This document shows, piece by piece, positions 50,119 through 58,296 of a DNA stretch of 64,000 nt (positions are counted from its first letter, which is position 1; every line of letters starts with the position of its first letter). The position numbers and the translations under genes were made by a program. Location of the stretch: assembly GCA_964370115.1 (NCBI GenBank), contig CAYJIA010000005.1, forward strand, positions 1-64,000, in the 5' to 3' direction. The DNA is from SIG603 sp964370115 (lineage in GTDB: Bacteria > Bacillota > Clostridia > Oscillospirales > Acutalibacteraceae). The notes below the pieces were generated by a model, which was not told the DNA's origin, searched no databases, and was given only the letters and a program-made list of their open reading frames with translations.

Positions 50119-50202
50119 AGATAGCCTTTAAAGCGCATCAATTAAAAAGATAGCCTTTAAAGCGCATCAATTAAAAAGATAGCCTTTTAAAGCCATTAAA
50201 TG
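50118..50202. repeat. 29-bp tandem repeat upstream of the satD promoter
   Basis: Two exact 29-base units (AAGATAGCCTTTAAAGCGCA...) at 50118-50146 and 50147-50175 are followed by a partial third (AAGATAGCCTTTTAAAGCC). They fill the space between the response-regulator stop and the satD -35 box. Confidence 0.9.
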
Positions 50203-50231
50203 TTGACATTATTTCTAAATAGATATATAAT
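50203..50231 (+). promoter_or_regulatory. Consensus sigma-A promoter of satD
   Basis: TTGACA (50203-50208) and TATAAT (50226-50231) are a perfect consensus with a 17-bp spacer. The start should be near 50238, giving a leader of only about 15 bases with GAGGTG. Confidence 0.9.
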
Positions 50232-50252
50232 ATGCGAAAAGAGGTGATTGAA

Positions 50253-50921
50253 ATGCCAAATAGAAGATATATAGCAATAATCGGAGACATTGTTGATTCA
50301 AAAAAAGTGAACGATAGAGGCGAATTTCAAAAAAAATTCAAGGCTCTTTTAGAAAAAATCAATCAAAAGTATGCAAAAAATATTTCCTCTAAATTTATGA
50401 TTACTTTAGGCGATGAATTTCAAGGACTGCTAGGTAATAGTGAAAATTTATTTGAAATTATATTTGAAATAGAAAAAGAAATAAAACCAGTAAAGATTAG
50501 ATTTGGTGTCGGTATCGGTCAAATTCACACCGAGATTAGCCACGATTTCCCTCTTGGTGCCGACGGACCTGCATATCACTATGCGAGGAAAATGGTCGAA
50601 AGGTTAAAGTCAAGCGAGGGCAAGTATAAAAACAGCCCCAACAATATACTGATAGCTACAAGTAATAACGAGTGCGACTCACTGATAGATTCAGTGTTGG
50701 AGTTAAGTTTTGCCATAAAAAGCAAATGGACAGCTAGACAAGCGGAAATAATAGAAAAATACAAAGAAAATAATGAAAATCAATATAAAGTAGCCGAGCA
50801 ATTAAAAATATCACAGTCAACCGTCAACAAGGCGATAAAATCATCTCTGTTTTATCAATACAACAATGGTATAAACAGTATAAAACAATATTTGCAAAAA
50901 GGAGATGAGGTAGATGTTTAA
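50253..50921 (+). CDS. satD: SatD-family protein: cyclase-like domain plus helix-turn-helix
   Basis: This 222-residue soluble protein belongs to the SatD family, named from a Streptococcus acid-tolerance locus and without known biochemical function. Its N-terminal half has the order and spacing of a class III cyclase/GGDEF fold: IIGDIVDS (Asp12), LGDEF (53-56, 42 residues later), RFGVGIG (83-89) and GADGPAYHYARKM (102-114). The C-terminal region from about 165 contains KVAEQLKISQSTVNKAIKSS, a helix-turn-helix. ATG 50253 is chosen because GAGGTG lies 6 bases ahead; an in-frame ATG 50232 would sit at the promoter -10. It overlaps the DUF3307 gene by 8 bases. Catalysis is a hypothesis; the ligand is unknown. 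Confidence 0.85.
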   Translation: MPNRRYIAIIGDIVDSKKVNDRGEFQKKFKALLEKINQKYAKNISSKFMITLGDEFQGLLGNSENLFEIIFEIEKEIKPVKIRFGVGIGQIHTEISHDFPLGADGPAYHYARKMVERLKSSEGKYKNSPNNILIATSNNECDSLIDSVLELSFAIKSKWTARQAEIIEKYKENNENQYKVAEQLKISQSTVNKAIKSSLFYQYNNGINSIKQYLQKGDEVDV

Positions 50922-51657
50922 AGAGATTTTTATTATCGGTCTATTTGCACATATAATAGGCGATTATTATCTACAGTCTGAACCTATGGCGACAAACAAA
51001 ATGCAACTCAATACCTCAAGGGGTATACGGTATTACTTAGTGCATATAGCGCTATATTCATTTGCCCAAATAGTTTTATATACGATATGCTTTGGAATAA
51101 ATTTTAAGCTAGTTCTTTTACTTTGTTTTTCTCATGCATTAATAGATTTTTTAAAAATTATTTTTGAGAATAAAAACATAAAAAAACTAGATACAAATTT
51201 TCTCTACTTAGCGGATCAACTTCTACATATTATAGCTATATTTATTTTCAGCCTATTTATACTTGAACTCAACATAGCTGTACAGTTAAATGGATATATC
51301 GCAGAGATTTTCTCACTGACTGACTTGCAAAACTATGATATTGTAAAATTAGCCGTTATTGCGGTAATACTGCATAAACCAATAAATATAACCTGCAAAA
51401 TTGTACTGAGTAAGTATAATCATCAGTCCTCTTCAAGTCCTGTAAAAGCAGGAGCTTTAATCGGCACTCTAGAGCGTCTTATTATCGTCATTATGATATA
51501 CCACGGTGAATATTCAGCTATTGGTTTAATTTTTGCAGCAAAATCTGTAGCCAGATATGATAAAATATCTAGAGATAAAGAATTTGCTGAATATTATTTG
51601 TTAGGCACTCTACTAAGCGTATTGAGCACAATTGTAGTATACGGTATAGTTATGTGA
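50914..51657 (+). CDS. DUF3307-family membrane protein
   Basis: This 247-residue integral membrane protein has about six hydrophobic segments. Conserved His/Asp-containing phrases typical of DUF3307 are visible: FAHIIGDYYLQ near the N-terminus, CFSHALIDFLK, LADQLLHI, GALIGTLERLI and KSVARYDKI with EYYLLGT near the C-terminus. The function is unknown. DUF3307 genes commonly follow satD genes, and here the two overlap by 8 bases, so they very likely work together, the membrane protein perhaps as the output of the soluble one. Confidence 0.88.
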   Translation: MFKEIFIIGLFAHIIGDYYLQSEPMATNKMQLNTSRGIRYYLVHIALYSFAQIVLYTICFGINFKLVLLLCFSHALIDFLKIIFENKNIKKLDTNFLYLADQLLHIIAIFIFSLFILELNIAVQLNGYIAEIFSLTDLQNYDIVKLAVIAVILHKPINITCKIVLSKYNHQSSSSPVKAGALIGTLERLIIVIMIYHGEYSAIGLIFAAKSVARYDKISRDKEFAEYYLLGTLLSVLSTIVVYGIVM

Positions 51658-51691
51658 AAATTCATCTTAATTTTAACAAGGAGTAATTACA

Positions 51692-52666
51692 ATGTTGTTA
51701 AACTATCTTAAACACAGAATTTCATATATAATTTTATTTGTTATTATAGGCTCAGTGTTTTTTCTTATTTCATATTTATCTAATTTAAACTTTGAGGCAA
51801 ATTTTTATTCAGTGCTGATTTGCTTTACTGTTTATTTAATTATTGCTGTAATAGATTTTTGTAGATTTAATTCCAAAATATCAAAATTAGAGCTAATGAA
51901 AGAGGATTTTTCACCAGACGCAAACAGAGATTTTAACTTTGTAGAAGAAAACTGCCTTGAAATAGCAAAAAATCAACATGAATTACTTCTTGATACTATC
52001 CAAAGAAACAATCAAAGCTTAAACGAAATAAAGGATTTTTACTCCATGTGGGTTCATCAAGTGAAAACGCCCATATCCGCCATGAATTTAAGTCTCGAGC
52101 AAAGTAATACTCCACGCGATAAAATATTAAAAGAAGAACTTTTTAAAATTGACTGCTATACCGAAATGGTGACAAATTTTATAAGAAGCGAGAATATATC
52201 AGATGATTTAGTTATAAGGCATTATAATTTGGAAATCATAATAAATAAACTTATCAAAAAATATGCGCCGATTTTTATTTCAAAAAGCATTTCTATTAAA
52301 CTTGAGAATTTAGATAAGATAGTCTTAACAGATGAAAAATGGTTGGCTGTTTCACTTGAGCAAATAATCTCAAATGCACTTAAATACACAAAAGTTAAAG
52401 GCAGTATAACTATCCGCCTTCAAAGTGATATACTATCTGTTAAAGACAATGGTATAGGAATAAGCGACGAAGACTTGCCTAGAATTTTTGAAAAAGGTTT
52501 TACTGGTTATAATGGAAGATGGGATAACCACGCCACAGGACTTGGCCTGTATCTTTCAAAAAGAATATTGACAAAGCTTGAAAACAAAATCTCTGTAAAC
52601 TCCAAAGAAAATGTGGGCACCGAGGTTTTGATAGACTTAAAGCGTAAAGAGCAATTTTTTGAGTAA
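51692..52666 (+). CDS. Sensor histidine kinase, BceS-like
   Basis: The 324-residue protein has two closely spaced N-terminal transmembrane helices (about 10-31 and 40-60) with almost no extracellular loop, as in intramembrane-sensing kinases of Bce modules. The dimerisation box is MWVHQVKTPISAMNL (phospho-His), followed by an N-box (ISNALKYTKVKG), the G1 box DNGIGISDEDLPRIFEKGF and the G2 box GLGLYLSKRI. It would phosphorylate the response regulator encoded at 49447. Its stop codon lies in the palindrome at 52663. Confidence 0.94.
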   Translation: MLLNYLKHRISYIILFVIIGSVFFLISYLSNLNFEANFYSVLICFTVYLIIAVIDFCRFNSKISKLELMKEDFSPDANRDFNFVEENCLEIAKNQHELLLDTIQRNNQSLNEIKDFYSMWVHQVKTPISAMNLSLEQSNTPRDKILKEELFKIDCYTEMVTNFIRSENISDDLVIRHYNLEIIINKLIKKYAPIFISKSISIKLENLDKIVLTDEKWLAVSLEQIISNALKYTKVKGSITIRLQSDILSVKDNGIGISDEDLPRIFEKGFTGYNGRWDNHATGLGLYLSKRILTKLENKISVNSKENVGTEVLIDLKRKEQFFE

Positions 52667-52704
52667 ACTTACAAAACTGTAAGTTTACTCACTTGTTTTG
52701 TAAG
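52663..52704. promoter_or_regulatory. Palindromes upstream of the ABC transporter genes, candidate operator or terminator
   Basis: GTAAACTTACA/TGTAAGTTTAC (52663-52688) is a perfect 11-bp dyad that overlaps the kinase stop, and CTTACAAAAC/GTTTTGTAAG (52668-52704) is a second perfect 10-bp dyad. A TATAAA box follows at 52735 without a good -35, which fits an activator-dependent promoter controlled by the response regulator. Confidence 0.55.
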
Positions 52705-52783
52705 CTTAATCTATGGAAGCTAAACTAATTTTGGTATAAAATTTATGTGTAAGCCAAATTAATATACCGAAAGGATTGATTTT

Positions 52784-53542
52784 ATGAACATTTTAGATGT
52801 AACAAATTTAAGGAAAATCTACACCACACGTTTTGGAGGAAATAAAGTTATGGCATTATCCGACGTATCTTTCTCTGTTGAGCGTGGTGAATACGTCGCG
52901 ATAATGGGGGAGTCAGGCTCTGGAAAGACTACACTATTAAACATCTTAGCAGCACTTGACAAACCAAGTCTTGGCAAAGTTTTGCTCTCTGGAAATGATG
53001 TAACAAAAATTAAAGACAAAGAGCTTTCTTCTTTTAGACGAACAAATTTAGGTTTTGTCTTCCAAGACTTCAATCTACTTGATACATTCTCAATAAAGGA
53101 TAATATATTGCTTCCACTTGTATTATCACAGGAAAAGCATAGCTATATGTTAAAAAGTGTCGAGAGCATTGCAAATAAACTTCGTATTGGCGATATACTG
53201 GAAAAATATCCATACGAAGTCTCAGGTGGCCAAAAACAACGCTGTGCCATTGCAAGGGCTCTTATAACAAATCCTGAATTAGTGCTTGCAGATGAGCCCA
53301 CAGGAGCCCTTGACTCTAAGGCAAGTGAAGACTTACTTAATAAATTTAAAGAAATTAACAACGAAGGTCAAACCATAATAATGGTAACCCACAGTGTAAA
53401 GGCAGCGTCGACTGCAAAAAGAGTTCTTTTTATTAAGGATGGTGAAATATTCAACCAGCTTTATAAAGGTAGTTTGCGCGACGAGGATTTCTTTACAAAG
53501 ATTTCAGAAACTCTAGCGGTTTTAATCGGTGGGGGTAGATAA
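52784..53542 (+). CDS. ABC transporter ATP-binding protein, BceA-like
   Basis: The 252-residue ATPase has Walker A GESGSGKTTLLN, Q-loop FVFQDFNLLD, signature VSGGQKQR, Walker B VLADEPTGALD and the H-loop in MVTHSVKAAS. It groups with the MacB/BceA class that powers FtsX-like permeases. It pairs with the permease gene 1 base downstream and with the two-component genes upstream. Confidence 0.95.
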   Translation: MNILDVTNLRKIYTTRFGGNKVMALSDVSFSVERGEYVAIMGESGSGKTTLLNILAALDKPSLGKVLLSGNDVTKIKDKELSSFRRTNLGFVFQDFNLLDTFSIKDNILLPLVLSQEKHSYMLKSVESIANKLRIGDILEKYPYEVSGGQKQRCAIARALITNPELVLADEPTGALDSKASEDLLNKFKEINNEGQTIIMVTHSVKAASTAKRVLFIKDGEIFNQLYKGSLRDEDFFTKISETLAVLIGGGR

Positions 53543-53543
53543 T

Positions 53544-55541
53544 ATGAAATCTAATTTTTATTTTACTCTTGCACTGTCGAATATCAAGAAAAACAGTAAG
53601 ACCTATATACCTTATATTTTAAGTTCAATTTTAATGATTATTGTTTTTCATAACTTTCGTTCTATCATAGATAAACCAAACACGGGTGAATACACAAAAA
53701 CTCTTTTAAATATCGGCCTGTATGCTACAAGTATATTTTCAGCAATTTTCTTATTTTATACCTACAGCTTTCTTGTAAAGCGTAGAAAAAAGGAATTTGC
53801 CCTTTTAAATATACTAGGACTTGAAAAAAAGCATATAGTAAAGATAATTTTCTTTGAAACCTCCGTTGTAGCCTTTGTTTCAATATTTATAGGCCTTATC
53901 TTAGGAGAAATTTTTAATGAGCTTTCGACCTTAGCCCTTTACAAAATGATAGCATTCTCGCCAGTTTATGATTTTACTATAAGCTTTAACGCACTAATAG
54001 TTACATCTGTATTTTTTATAATAATATTTTTCTTAACTTTTTTAAGCAGCACATTTAAAATTATGGTGTCAAATCCTACCGAGCTTTTAAGTGGTGCTAA
54101 AAACGGTGAAAAAATGCCTAGGGGAAATATATTTTTAAGCTTTTTAGGTCTCTTATTTTTAGGCACGGGTTATTATCTTGCGGTCACAATTAAAGACCCA
54201 TTAGAGGCTCTAAATTTCTTTTTTATCGCAGTGCTTTTAGTTATGCTTGGAACTTATCTTTTATTTATTTCGGTTAGCATCTATATCTTTAAACTGCTAA
54301 AGAAAAACAAGAAATTTTATTACAAGACAAAAAACTTTGTAAATGTCTCGTCCTTGATGTACAGGATAAAGAAAAACGCCGTGGGACTTTCAAATATCTG
54401 CCTTGCATCTACAGCAGTTTTAGTTGCGGTGACATCTACTTTTTCACTTTATTCAAATGTAGAAAAAAGTATAGAGAGAGTTTACCCACGTGATATAAGC
54501 TTGCACACAAGCTATGAAAATTTTGATGAAGAGAATATAGCAAAAGTCTCACAAGTCTCTATCGACTATTTAGAAACACAAGGTATAAATACTCAAAACT
54601 ATATAAACTACACTTTTATAGATGCTTATTTAAGCGACAGCACAAATGAGAGTAATTTAATATTTTTAGGAAAAAATGAAGAAAGACAATCTGTTTCCAC
54701 ATTAGGTTTACTTAATGTCTATACACAAATTGTCCCTCAGTCACTGTATGAAACCTTAACAGGGAAAAGTCTTGATTTAGCAGAAAATGAAGTGGCTATA
54801 TATAATTATCCTGCGAAAGATACTATAAATATTTTAGGAAAAGACTATAATGTAGTAGAAACTACGGACGACTTTGGACTGCCTGAAAGACTTAGCGGTT
54901 ATATCACTTGTATAGTTGTTGACAGTGAAGACACCATTAAATCCATGGCAAATGACATTGCAGGTTTTCAGTCAAGCGTTGGGAATACTCTAATGTTTGA
55001 TTTAAACGACAATTTGTCGGAAGAAGAAAAACTAAATTTATATTATGAGAGTATGGATATACCGCTCTACGAATATATAGAAACTACTGACGTAGAATTT
55101 AAATCTTACTCATTTTCATCAAGGCAAGATTTTGCATTTTATAATTACGAAATATTCGGCAGTTTTTTGTTCTTGGGTATGTATTTAGGACTTATATTCT
55201 TTGTAATGATGGTACTCATAATTTACTACAAGCAAATTGTAGAGGGTTATGAGGACAAGGATAGATTTAAGATTATGAAAAACATAGGAATGAGCGAAAA
55301 AGAAGTAAAAGGCTCAATCCGCTCTCAGATTTTAATGATCTTTTCGGCTCCCATAATAATTGCGATACTCCATATGACTTTTGCCTCACCACTACTTAAT
55401 AAAATCTTGGTTTTACTAAACAACGGAAGTCAAGTAGATTTTACTTTGCCCGCTATAGTAGTAAGCACAATTTTCTCGGCAGTATACGCAGTGGTATATT
55501 TCTTAACTTCACGAGTTTATAATAAAATAGTTAATAGTTGA
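53544..55541 (+). CDS. ABC transporter permease, BceB-like (FtsX domain)
   Basis: This 665-residue membrane protein has about ten predicted helices arranged as in BceB: one near the N-terminus, three in the first FtsX unit, more in the middle, a large extracellular loop of about 200 residues (about 305-520) and three at the C-terminus in a second FtsX unit (VKGSIRSQILMIFSAP). Such permeases release antimicrobial peptides from lipid targets and signal to the kinase. ATG 53544 directly follows the ATPase stop; an in-frame GTG 53529 lies inside it. Confidence 0.93.
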   Translation: MKSNFYFTLALSNIKKNSKTYIPYILSSILMIIVFHNFRSIIDKPNTGEYTKTLLNIGLYATSIFSAIFLFYTYSFLVKRRKKEFALLNILGLEKKHIVKIIFFETSVVAFVSIFIGLILGEIFNELSTLALYKMIAFSPVYDFTISFNALIVTSVFFIIIFFLTFLSSTFKIMVSNPTELLSGAKNGEKMPRGNIFLSFLGLLFLGTGYYLAVTIKDPLEALNFFFIAVLLVMLGTYLLFISVSIYIFKLLKKNKKFYYKTKNFVNVSSLMYRIKKNAVGLSNICLASTAVLVAVTSTFSLYSNVEKSIERVYPRDISLHTSYENFDEENIAKVSQVSIDYLETQGINTQNYINYTFIDAYLSDSTNESNLIFLGKNEERQSVSTLGLLNVYTQIVPQSLYETLTGKSLDLAENEVAIYNYPAKDTINILGKDYNVVETTDDFGLPERLSGYITCIVVDSEDTIKSMANDIAGFQSSVGNTLMFDLNDNLSEEEKLNLYYESMDIPLYEYIETTDVEFKSYSFSSRQDFAFYNYEIFGSFLFLGMYLGLIFFVMMVLIIYYKQIVEGYEDKDRFKIMKNIGMSEKEVKGSIRSQILMIFSAPIIIAILHMTFASPLLNKILVLLNNGSQVDFTLPAIVVSTIFSAVYAVVYFLTSRVYNKIVNS

Positions 55542-55557
55542 TAATGGATAATTGTGG
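55528..55557. repeat. Solitary MITE left end
   Basis: ATAGTTAATAGTTGATAATG and following bases to GGATAATTGTGG match the left terminal repeat of the element at 12123. It overlaps the last codons of the permease gene and directly precedes structured repeat copy 4; no matching right end was found nearby. Confidence 0.55.
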
Positions 55558-55561
55558 TAAA

Positions 55562-55728
55562 AAGTTTTACTAAATTTTTTACAAAAAATTTCAGGTTCTT
55601 AGGACTGCGTCCTGAGTCGTTTTCCGAAGAAAGCGAAATCTTATACTTTTCTAAACGCAGGAAAAGTGAATTTAAATGTCCAGTGGACATTTAAAGAGGA
55701 AAACCCTCCTCGGGGGTTTTCCTTTTTT
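55562..55728 (+). repeat. Five-hairpin intergenic repeat, copy 4
   Basis: It starts AAGTTTTAC 20 bases after the permease stop. H1 is AAATTTTTT/AAAAAATTT, H2 CTTAGGAC/GTCCTGAG and H3 TCGTTTTC/GAAAGCGA. H4 and H5 have been fully replaced by different palindromes, TTTAAATGTCC/GGACATTTAAA and GGAAAACCC/GGGTTTTCC, the latter with a T run. This copy is the best example that pairing, and not sequence, is kept. Confidence 0.85.
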
Positions 55729-55743
55729 CTTATTGACTGTTTC

Positions 55744-55772
55744 TTGCAATTTATCGTAAAATACGCTATAAT
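55744..55772 (+). promoter_or_regulatory. Sigma-A promoter of the radical-SAM pair
   Basis: TTGCAA and TATAAT have a 17-bp spacer. The predicted start is near 55779, about 30 bases before the gene. Confidence 0.75.
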
Positions 55773-55809
55773 AAAGGTTAAAGTTTAAAAGATAGAGGGT
55801 ATGAAATTA

Positions 55810-57666
55810 ATGTTTAGTAAAGAAGTTGAAAAAATACTTTTAGATGTTCAAAAGCCCGGACGTTATGTCGGCGGTGAACTTAATTCTATTATTAAAAATA
55901 AAGATGAAGTCGATTTAAGGTTTGCATTCTGTTTTCCAGATACCTATGAAATAGGAATGTCTCACCTAGGTCTTAAAATACTTTATTCTGTTATGAATGA
56001 AGTGCCATATATATGGTGTGAGCGCGTCTTTGCGCCTTGGGTGGATATGGAAGATAAAATGCGTGAGAGAAACATTCCACTTTACGCGCTCGAAAGCGGA
56101 GATGCTATAACCGATTTCGATTTTCTTGGCTTTACCTTGCAGTATGAACTTAGCTATACAAATATTTTAAATATGCTAAAAATGGCTAATATTCCGATTT
56201 TAGCAAAAGATAGAACCGAGCTTAAAAACATAGTCTTAGGCGGAGGCCCTTGTGCCTGTAATCCTGAACCTTTGGCAGATTTCTTCGATTTATTCTGTCT
56301 AGGAGACGGTGAAGAAGTAGACCTTGAAGTGATAGAGCTTTACAGACAGTGCAAGAAAAATAACGAGAGTAAAGAAGACTTTCTTAAAAAAGCTTCTCAA
56401 ATCAAAGGCGTGTATGTTCCATCACTTTACGATGTGACATATAACGAGGACGGCACAGTAAAAGAGTATATCCCAAAAGACGGGGCACCCGAAAAAGTAG
56501 AAAAAAGAGTTTGCATAGACGTTGACAATATGTTTTTCCCAAAAGACTTTGTCGTGCCATTTCTTGACATAGTTCATGACAGGGCAGTTGTAGAGGTTTT
56601 AAGGGGCTGTATACGCGGTTGCAGATTTTGTCAAGCAGGTATGCTTTATAGACCGTACAGAGAAAAAAGTGTAGATGTAATTAATTCACAAGCAAAAAGC
56701 CTATGTGAGACCACAGGCTATGATGAAATTTCGCTTTCATCACTGAGCACTAACGATTACAAAGAGCTTAACTGCTTGCTAGACACTTTACACGACTGGA
56801 CAAAACCGAATAATATAAGCGTTTCACTTCCGTCACTAAGGGCAGATAGCTTTACAAGTGAACTTACTAAAAAAATAAAAACTGTAAGAAAAAGCGGTCT
56901 AACTTTCGCTCCCGAGGCAGGTTCTCAGCGTATGCGTGATGTAATCAATAAAAACGTGACAAAAGAGCATGTAATGAATGCAGTAAATCTTGCATTTTCA
57001 AACGGTTGGAGCAGAGTGAAGCTGTATTTTATGATAGGACTTCCTACCGAAACCATGGAAGATATCGAGGCGATAGTCGCACTTGGACAAGATGTCGTCG
57101 ATGCATACTATAAAAACCCCGACAAGAAAAAAGGTGTACCCGTTGCCGTTACGGCAAGTGCATCGGCTTTCGTGCCAAAACCCTTTACGCCTTTCCAGTG
57201 GTTCGGACAAGACGGTATAGAAACATTTAGAGAAAAACAGTTTAAACTTAAAGACAGCGTGCAATCAAAAAAACTAAAGGTCAATTACCACGAGGCAAAG
57301 ACTAGCTTTTTAGAGGCTGTATTCGCAAGAGGTGACAGAAAGCTTTGTAAAGTTCTTGAGCTTGCAGCGGAGCGAGATTTCCGCTTTGACGGCTGGAGTG
57401 AATGTTTTGACTTTGAGGCTTGGCTAAAAATATTTGAAGATTTGGGTATAGACCCGGCGTTTTACGCAAATAGACATAGAAGTTTTGACGAAGTTCTACC
57501 TTGGGATCATCTCGACTATGGTGTCACAAAAGAGTTTTTAATAAACGAATGTAAAAAAGCATACGATAGTCGCACCAGCCTAAACTGTAAAGAAGGCTGT
57601 TCAAATTGCGGTGCAAGAAAATATGGGGGAGGTATTTGCTATGAAGACAATAAGAATATGGTTTAA
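55810..57666 (+). CDS. TIGR03960-family radical-SAM protein
   Basis: The 618-residue protein has an N-terminal B12-binding-like domain (about 10-200, PDTYEIGMSHLGLKILY) and a radical-SAM core with the [4Fe-4S] motif CIRGCRFCQAG, followed by a C-terminal extension with SNCGARKYGGG. It belongs to TIGR03960, an uncharacterised family that in Clostridia usually precedes the TIGR03936 gene, as here. Radical SAM enzymes with this layout often modify RNA or small molecules; the reaction is unknown. ATG 55810 is preferred over 55801 since the AGAGGG site is 10 bases before the former and abuts the latter. Confidence 0.92.
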   Translation: MFSKEVEKILLDVQKPGRYVGGELNSIIKNKDEVDLRFAFCFPDTYEIGMSHLGLKILYSVMNEVPYIWCERVFAPWVDMEDKMRERNIPLYALESGDAITDFDFLGFTLQYELSYTNILNMLKMANIPILAKDRTELKNIVLGGGPCACNPEPLADFFDLFCLGDGEEVDLEVIELYRQCKKNNESKEDFLKKASQIKGVYVPSLYDVTYNEDGTVKEYIPKDGAPEKVEKRVCIDVDNMFFPKDFVVPFLDIVHDRAVVEVLRGCIRGCRFCQAGMLYRPYREKSVDVINSQAKSLCETTGYDEISLSSLSTNDYKELNCLLDTLHDWTKPNNISVSLPSLRADSFTSELTKKIKTVRKSGLTFAPEAGSQRMRDVINKNVTKEHVMNAVNLAFSNGWSRVKLYFMIGLPTETMEDIEAIVALGQDVVDAYYKNPDKKKGVPVAVTASASAFVPKPFTPFQWFGQDGIETFREKQFKLKDSVQSKKLKVNYHEAKTSFLEAVFARGDRKLCKVLELAAERDFRFDGWSECFDFEAWLKIFEDLGIDPAFYANRHRSFDEVLPWDHLDYGVTKEFLINECKKAYDSRTSLNCKEGCSNCGARKYGGGICYEDNKNMV

Positions 57667-58285
57667 AAAAGTCGATACTGCAAAGTATATTTCCCATCTA
57701 GATTTATGCCGCTGTATTTCGCGTGCAATCCACAAGGCTAAACTGCCATTTTGGTACACAGAGGGTTTTAACCCCCATGTATTTTTCACAGTTGCAATGC
57801 CGATTTCTCTTGGCTATGAAGGCATAAGAGAGAGCATGGACGTAAAGCTTTTGGAAGAGGATTTTTCTTTTGATGAAATAATAGAAAAATTTAACAACGG
57901 CTTACCACTTGATATAAGAGTTTTTGCCGTAACAGAACCTACTATGAAGCCGTCAGACATAAGATATTCAAGTTACAGGATAGAAACTGACCTAAACATT
58001 AAGGAAATGGCAGAAGAAATGCTAAGTGGCGAAAATATTTTCGTCAGCAAAAAAAGCAAAAAGGGCATGAAACAAGTAGATATTAAAGAGCATTTTTTAG
58101 ATATGGATTTTAAAGAGAATACTGAAAACAGCAACTTAATTTATATAACTCTGCCAAGTAGTAATGACGGTGGAATAAATCCGAGACTGTTTTTTGAAGC
58201 ATTAAAAGAAAAATACAATGTCGAATTTTACTTTAAAGTCACCAGAACAAACTGCTTTAATAAAGACATGTCAGAGTTTTGTTAA
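57641..58285 (+). CDS. TIGR03936-family radical-SAM-associated protein
   Basis: This 214-residue protein carries the DUF2344 signature: RIWFKKVDTAKYISHLDLCRC at the N-terminus and WYTEGFNPHVFFTVAMPISLGYE. In many Clostridia this domain is fused to or adjacent to TIGR03960. It lacks an Fe-S motif. ATG 57641 lies 8 bases after a GGGGGAGG ribosome site and overlaps the preceding gene by 26 bases, so the two are coupled. The function is unknown but must be linked to its radical-SAM partner. Confidence 0.92.
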   Translation: MKTIRIWFKKVDTAKYISHLDLCRCISRAIHKAKLPFWYTEGFNPHVFFTVAMPISLGYEGIRESMDVKLLEEDFSFDEIIEKFNNGLPLDIRVFAVTEPTMKPSDIRYSSYRIETDLNIKEMAEEMLSGENIFVSKKSKKGMKQVDIKEHFLDMDFKENTENSNLIYITLPSSNDGGINPRLFFEALKEKYNVEFYFKVTRTNCFNKDMSEFC

Positions 58286-58296
58286 GGAGTGCCAAG

